Program-made: the position numbers and the translations under genes
In this document: positions 60,244-64,000 of the stretch, in pieces
How the letters are laid out: each line of letters opens with the position of its first letter
How positions within the stretch are numbered: position 1 is the first letter of the stretch
Notes under the pieces: model-generated
Seen by the model: only the letters and a program-made list of their open reading frames with translations
The model's database searches: none
Told to the model about the DNA's origin: nothing
Source of the DNA: SZAS-7 sp964514655
GTDB taxonomy: Bacteria; Chlamydiota; Chlamydiia; Chlamydiales; FEN-1388
DNA length: 64,000 nt
Direction of reading: 5' to 3'
Assembly (NCBI GenBank): GCA_964514655.1
Contig: CAZEQY010000014.1
Coordinates: forward strand, 1-64,000

Positions 60244-61227
60244 ATGGATCCAGTTTGCTTTCGTTGTTATCCTTCTGATTGTCAGGGGCATTCTAAAAAG
60301 AAACAAAATCGACGCCTTGCTCGGTCTGATGAGCTTATGACTGATGTTTTCAAGGAAAATATACCTAAACGAAACTGTGATATTGAGCTAGAGGCCTTAG
60401 ATGCAAATGCTCAACTCAAGAAGCGCCATGTGGAGTCTGTAGGACAAGACGACATGGATATTGATGAGCTTGAAAATATGATGGCAAACACAAAGCTTGC
60501 ATATGTTACAGGGGGAGCTTTGGTGTTTGATCCTTCACACTCTTCAGTATTAGACGATCAAGATTTTATCGAGGCAGGAACAACCTGTGGAGATTTTGAG
60601 CAGCTTATAGTACATCAAGGTGCATTTATATCAGACGAGGGAATGCAAAGAGTGCTTTGGCATAAGTGGAAGTGTGGAGAGTCCCCTTTAGAGAGGTTTG
60701 AGATTGGCTATTTGCCCAATGTAACAGACAACACGCTTTTTGTACTTGGCGATTATTTTCCAGGACTTTTAGAGCTACATATTACCGGTCATTTAGATCC
60801 TCAAAAGCCGATGCGCATAACTTCTGAAGGTGTTGCAGTGCTTGCTAGCTGTTGCAAAATGTTAGAGGTTGTAAACCTCAACTGGTGTCGTGGCATATCT
60901 AATAAAGCACTTTTTGCCTTGGCGGCTAACTGTCCAATGCTTAGAGAGTTTTCCGCCTATAGCTGCCTGGAATTTACTCAAGAGGGTTTTGAGAGTCTTG
61001 TGTCTAGTTGCATCAATCTTGAACAGTTGGAACTATGTGACTGCACGCAAGTAACCGATGAGTGGCTATATTTCCTTATTGAGCATGCCCCAAATCTTAG
61101 AATGCTTGATGTAACAGGTTGCAGCAAACTGTCAGATAACGCCCTTAAAGCTATCCTTAAACACTTTAATGAACTAGAGTTACATACTGATCGCAACAAT
61201 CTTACTACTAGTTTTTCGCAAGGTTAG
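60244..61227 (+). CDS. Leucine-rich-repeat protein (Cys-containing, AMN1/F-box-like type)
   Basis: 327 aa. Residues about 170-310 hold at least four to five Cys-containing LRRs of the eukaryotic F-box/AMN1 kind (LEVVNLNWCRGISNKALFAL, LREFSAYSCLEFTQEGFESL, LEQLELCDCTQVTDEWLYFL, LRMLDVTGCSKLSDNALKAI). The N-terminus is basic then acidic, and no F-box was recognised. Such proteins in intracellular bacteria are often host-directed effectors, which is inference here. The ATG at 60244 has AAGG 5 nt upstream. Confidence 0.82.
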   Translation: MDPVCFRCYPSDCQGHSKKKQNRRLARSDELMTDVFKENIPKRNCDIELEALDANAQLKKRHVESVGQDDMDIDELENMMANTKLAYVTGGALVFDPSHSSVLDDQDFIEAGTTCGDFEQLIVHQGAFISDEGMQRVLWHKWKCGESPLERFEIGYLPNVTDNTLFVLGDYFPGLLELHITGHLDPQKPMRITSEGVAVLASCCKMLEVVNLNWCRGISNKALFALAANCPMLREFSAYSCLEFTQEGFESLVSSCINLEQLELCDCTQVTDEWLYFLIEHAPNLRMLDVTGCSKLSDNALKAILKHFNELELHTDRNNLTTSFSQG

Positions 61228-61332
61228 TTGTTTTTTATTTCCCGTAAAACATCCTTATCCCTAAGATGAGTTTTGTTATGTTTCTTCTTTAGTTTGAAAC
61301 ATGCAAACGTAATACATAAAAGGGGATAGCGT

Positions 61333-64000
61333 ATGGATCCAATAGATGCATTAACAGAAAAGTTATTTAATTTGGAGTTCCTGCCTAAAGGCTCTTCAAT
61401 GACCTTGCAAGGGCATGAATTAACAAGTACAGAACATTATCATGAAGAACTTGAAGCATTAAAAGTAAAATCAGCATCTATACAGGCAAAGTTTACTGGT
61501 GATAAAGATTTAGTTGGTCTATCTAGAAGAGTACAAAGTATTAAAATACGCTTTTTGACTTCATTTGGAGAAGAAGTGTCTGCTACCGGCAATTGTAGAA
61601 CGTTACGCGTAATTCGCGAGGGCGGATATGCCTATGCCGATTATGCAGCAATAATGGGGTTTTTTGTTAAGGCGGTCACTCAGCAAGAAGTAGAAGCAAG
61701 AAAAGCCTTTCAAGCTGCTAATTACGATCTTGCACACAAGCATTTTTCAGCAATTGCTGAGGCTCTTAGTTGCGATAAAGCCTCGCCTCGCTATTTTCAC
61801 GTACATCTTGCACTGCTCGCTACGCTCTTGAAGCAATCAAAAGTCCGTGAGGCTATCGATATACTCCTCCGGTTAGAAAGAGAAATTCCGAATGACGATA
61901 AATTGTTGCGAGCAGAATGTGCGCAACAAAGAAAAGCGATTACAGATGTAGTTGTTGATCTATTTAATAGGAATGAAGGCGCCTTAAAAGGCCTTGAAGC
62001 ACGTATTAGGGATGCGGGAGGAACTGTTCGTAAGCTTTTATCAGGAGAGCGCCTGCAGCAAGTTACGGACCTACGCACCTATTTGAGCGACTTGCGTCCT
62101 GTGCAGGTCACGCTTGATCGCATTGAGCACGACGGTAGAGCGTGTCTAGATGCCTTAAAAGACTTAGTTACATTTTACCAAGCTTTAGGGCTTGAGCCAA
62201 AAAGTAGGAATGAGTTTGTTGGTAAACTACTTACGTATTGGAGAAATCTCAATGGAAGTGCTATTCAGCTTTTTGAGCAGCTAGTAGCCGCAAGAACTCG
62301 CGAAATGCAGTGTCGCGGATTAGTGGATTGGATATCTCATAGGCTTGGTGAGTATAGAGCGCCATCTCCAGAGCCCATAGCAGATGATGTACAGCCTGAA
62401 CAGCAAAATATTGAGCTATCTGCTGTTTATAAATGGGCATTAACCTATCTTGGAGCTCTTTATGCATCTAACGAAGTGTCACAAAATTCGCTTACTAGAG
62501 TAGTATGCCTAATGCGAGAGAATTCTGATGTCTTCTTTAGGTATGGGTCTAACCTGAGGTCTGATGTTAAGTTTTGTTTTGGGCAAGAGAATAAAGGTGT
62601 AAGCCTCTTGTTTTTAGCAGTGCTCTCAGAGATGATTCAGAACGAATACTGTACAGTAGTCAAGATCAGGATGCGTACAGATTGGACCTGGTCGTGGCTT
62701 TATCAATATGCAAGAAGTGTGATTACAAGAGAGACTCTTGAATCCGTTCCACAGATTGTTGTAACACAAGAAATGATGGCAAGGGCTATGCCACATGCTA
62801 AAAATCCTGTACAAGTTTTGCATAGAATTCTTACCACATTCCAGGAATGTAACGAGAAGGGATTTGATCAATTATCTGCTGAACAAAAAGTAACCCTTTT
62901 TGAAAGTGCCTATGACTTTCTTCTGGTGGCAAAAAATATCGCAGAACACTGGATTGAACCACAGTATACGAAAAAATTTGAAGATGAACTTGATGCGCTT
63001 GAATTTTTGCGTGTCTGCCAAGCAAGAAGAAGTGGTCTTCCTTACGAACGGTTTAAGACAAAGCTTAAAGAATTGCAAAGTTCACAGTTTCTTCAGTGGA
63101 TTGGTCTTTATAATCCAGAACGAAATGGTGTGACTGTTGAAAATGCAGAAAAGTATGCACAGCTCTTTTTTGTTGTTGCCGACACTGCTGAGTTGCATTT
63201 TGCAGATGAAAAGAAGTTTACAGATGAAGAAGTCTATCTAATAGCTACATTCCTTATCAATCGCTATAGGGAGCTAAAAAAATTCAACTTACTACCAAAG
63301 ACAGCTGAGGATCTAGACTCAAGACTTACGCAGTTTATGGCAAGGTGCGTAAAAAGAACAAGTCAAGAACTGCGGCAGAGGTATTTTGATGCGCCGGTGC
63401 TCCATGAAATTGAGAGTTTGCATAGTGAAGCAATTAATGCTATCGCCGGGCTTTTACTTGATAAGGGAGTGCGTGATTTTCTTGAACAGGCAGTCTATCC
63501 TCACCTTAAAAGCCTGCGGCTTGATTGGGGAATATCTGAACATAATGACCGTACAGACTTTAGACGCTGTACAAATCTTTTGCACCTTGAAATGCCACTT
63601 ACTTCACACGAGAGTGCTCAGGAGCTTCAGTGGATTGCAACTCATTTACAGGCATTAGCTAGTCTTACATTGAGAAACGGGCCCGTGTATGTACAGGCGT
63701 TAAACGATATGAAGAGCCTGGGCTGTTTGTCGCTTGTAAATATCCATGAGGTGCTTGATTTATCAGGCTGTAATCGCCTGCAGTGGCAACTCAGAGAGCT
63801 TTATCTTCATGATGTTACAGTAAGAGAGAATTCACTTTCGTGGGTGGGGGCAAGTCGGCAGCTTTCGTCGCTACAACTGTCTCATAATTGCATACAAGGC
63901 GCCGCCCGGATTGGTTCGCTTATGCCACCTGCGGGCAGGCAGATTAATGGAAACCCATGCATTACTCAGCTTCTTGTTGGAGCAAAGTATCGCACTCAAG
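61333..64000 (+). CDS. Large leucine-rich-repeat protein, 3' end beyond window
   Basis: An open frame from ATG 61333 (AAGGGGA upstream) to the window end, at least 889 residues; the frame was checked at both ends and in the middle. Residues 1-690 are helical and unrecognised (a TPR-like pair at about 120-190). From about 710 leucine-rich repeats begin (HLKSLRLDWGIS, LLHLEMPLTSHESAQ, LASLTLRNGP, LRELYLHDVTV, LSSLQLSHNCIQG). No signal peptide. It starts with MDP like its neighbour, 105 bp away on the same strand, and may be a second effector. Truncated by the window. Confidence 0.78.
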   Translation, partial: MDPIDALTEKLFNLEFLPKGSSMTLQGHELTSTEHYHEELEALKVKSASIQAKFTGDKDLVGLSRRVQSIKIRFLTSFGEEVSATGNCRTLRVIREGGYAYADYAAIMGFFVKAVTQQEVEARKAFQAANYDLAHKHFSAIAEALSCDKASPRYFHVHLALLATLLKQSKVREAIDILLRLEREIPNDDKLLRAECAQQRKAITDVVVDLFNRNEGALKGLEARIRDAGGTVRKLLSGERLQQVTDLRTYLSDLRPVQVTLDRIEHDGRACLDALKDLVTFYQALGLEPKSRNEFVGKLLTYWRNLNGSAIQLFEQLVAARTREMQCRGLVDWISHRLGEYRAPSPEPIADDVQPEQQNIELSAVYKWALTYLGALYASNEVSQNSLTRVVCLMRENSDVFFRYGSNLRSDVKFCFGQENKGVSLLFLAVLSEMIQNEYCTVVKIRMRTDWTWSWLYQYARSVITRETLESVPQIVVTQEMMARAMPHAKNPVQVLHRILTTFQECNEKGFDQLSAEQKVTLFESAYDFLLVAKNIAEHWIEPQYTKKFEDELDALEFLRVCQARRSGLPYERFKTKLKELQSSQFLQWIGLYNPERNGVTVENAEKYAQLFFVVADTAELHFADEKKFTDEEVYLIATFLINRYRELKKFNLLPKTAEDLDSRLTQFMARCVKRTSQELRQRYFDAPVLHEIESLHSEAINAIAGLLLDKGVRDFLEQAVYPHLKSLRLDWGISEHNDRTDFRRCTNLLHLEMPLTSHESAQELQWIATHLQALASLTLRNGPVYVQALNDMKSLGCLSLVNIHEVLDLSGCNRLQWQLRELYLHDVTVRENSLSWVGASRQLSSLQLSHNCIQGAARIGSLMPPAGRQINGNPCITQLLVGAKYRTQ

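Noticed and set aside
1..64000. CRISPR array
   Set aside because: No series of regularly spaced direct repeats was seen; the repeated sequences are inverted repeats in intergenic regions.
1..64000. Insertion sequences or prophage
   Set aside because: No transposase, integrase or phage structural gene was recognised on either strand.

Overview
The window looks like a chromosomal segment of an environmental (amoeba- or protist-associated) member of the Chlamydiota. The best evidence is a second-type DnaA (42536-43942) whose N-terminus resembles, from memory, the chlamydial DnaA paralogue. It lies directly downstream of yidC with lgt nearby, the grouping I recall from Chlamydia. Eukaryotic-type leucine-rich-repeat proteins, a LuxR-type regulator and many long proteins without recognisable domains fit an intracellular lifestyle. 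The phylum call is inference; genus cannot be told from the sequence.

Layout. 0-10.6 kb: a small secreted protein, an operon of two enzymes with signal peptides (a carotenoid cleavage oxygenase and a GT28/MGDG-synthase-like glycosyltransferase), a long helical protein with a Ser/Pro-rich N-terminus, an ADP-forming acyl-CoA synthetase fused to a GNAT acetyltransferase, an unknown protein, and an HEPN/MNT pair. 10.7-36.2 kb: the most unusual region. Ten large (about 690-920 aa), helical, mutually related proteins sit in an [A> B> <C] pattern repeated three times, plus one extra C copy. An adenylate kinase with a signal peptide and a protein with an RNA-polymerase-alpha-CTD-like domain are interleaved. 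The A genes share a promoter-like signature and the B/C gene pairs overlap tail to tail.

36-48.6 kb is housekeeping: htpX, lgt, tRNA-Pro with a complete promoter and terminator, a glycosyltransferase, an exported MazG-like protein, a HAD phosphatase, a LuxR regulator with a palindromic candidate operator, dnaA, yidC, quinone reductase, an HdeD-like membrane protein, a glycine-zipper lipoprotein and a TPR protein. 48.7-55.1 kb: a secreted protein with two copies of an HExxE-containing domain, then a tightly overlapping RNA-repair operon (Host_attach/eRF1-like protein, a 2H-phosphoesterase/archease fusion, RtcB), then a Memo-family protein. 55.2-57.3 kb: a tiny lipoprotein, a 553-bp composite element of nested inverted repeats, an alpha/beta hydrolase, a PEGA-domain lipoprotein and two unlisted-size small membrane proteins. 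57.4-64 kb: tsaD, an exported His-swivel/ATP-binding dikinase-like protein, and two leucine-rich-repeat proteins, the last running off the window.

Two themes cut across the window. First, several enzymes that are normally cytosolic (adenylate kinase, MazG-like, dikinase, GT28 glycosyltransferase, carotenoid oxygenase) begin with Sec-type signal peptides. Second, a palindromic intergenic element with a common 21-bp arm occurs at three places. All translations, motifs and family calls were made by eye; no database search was possible.
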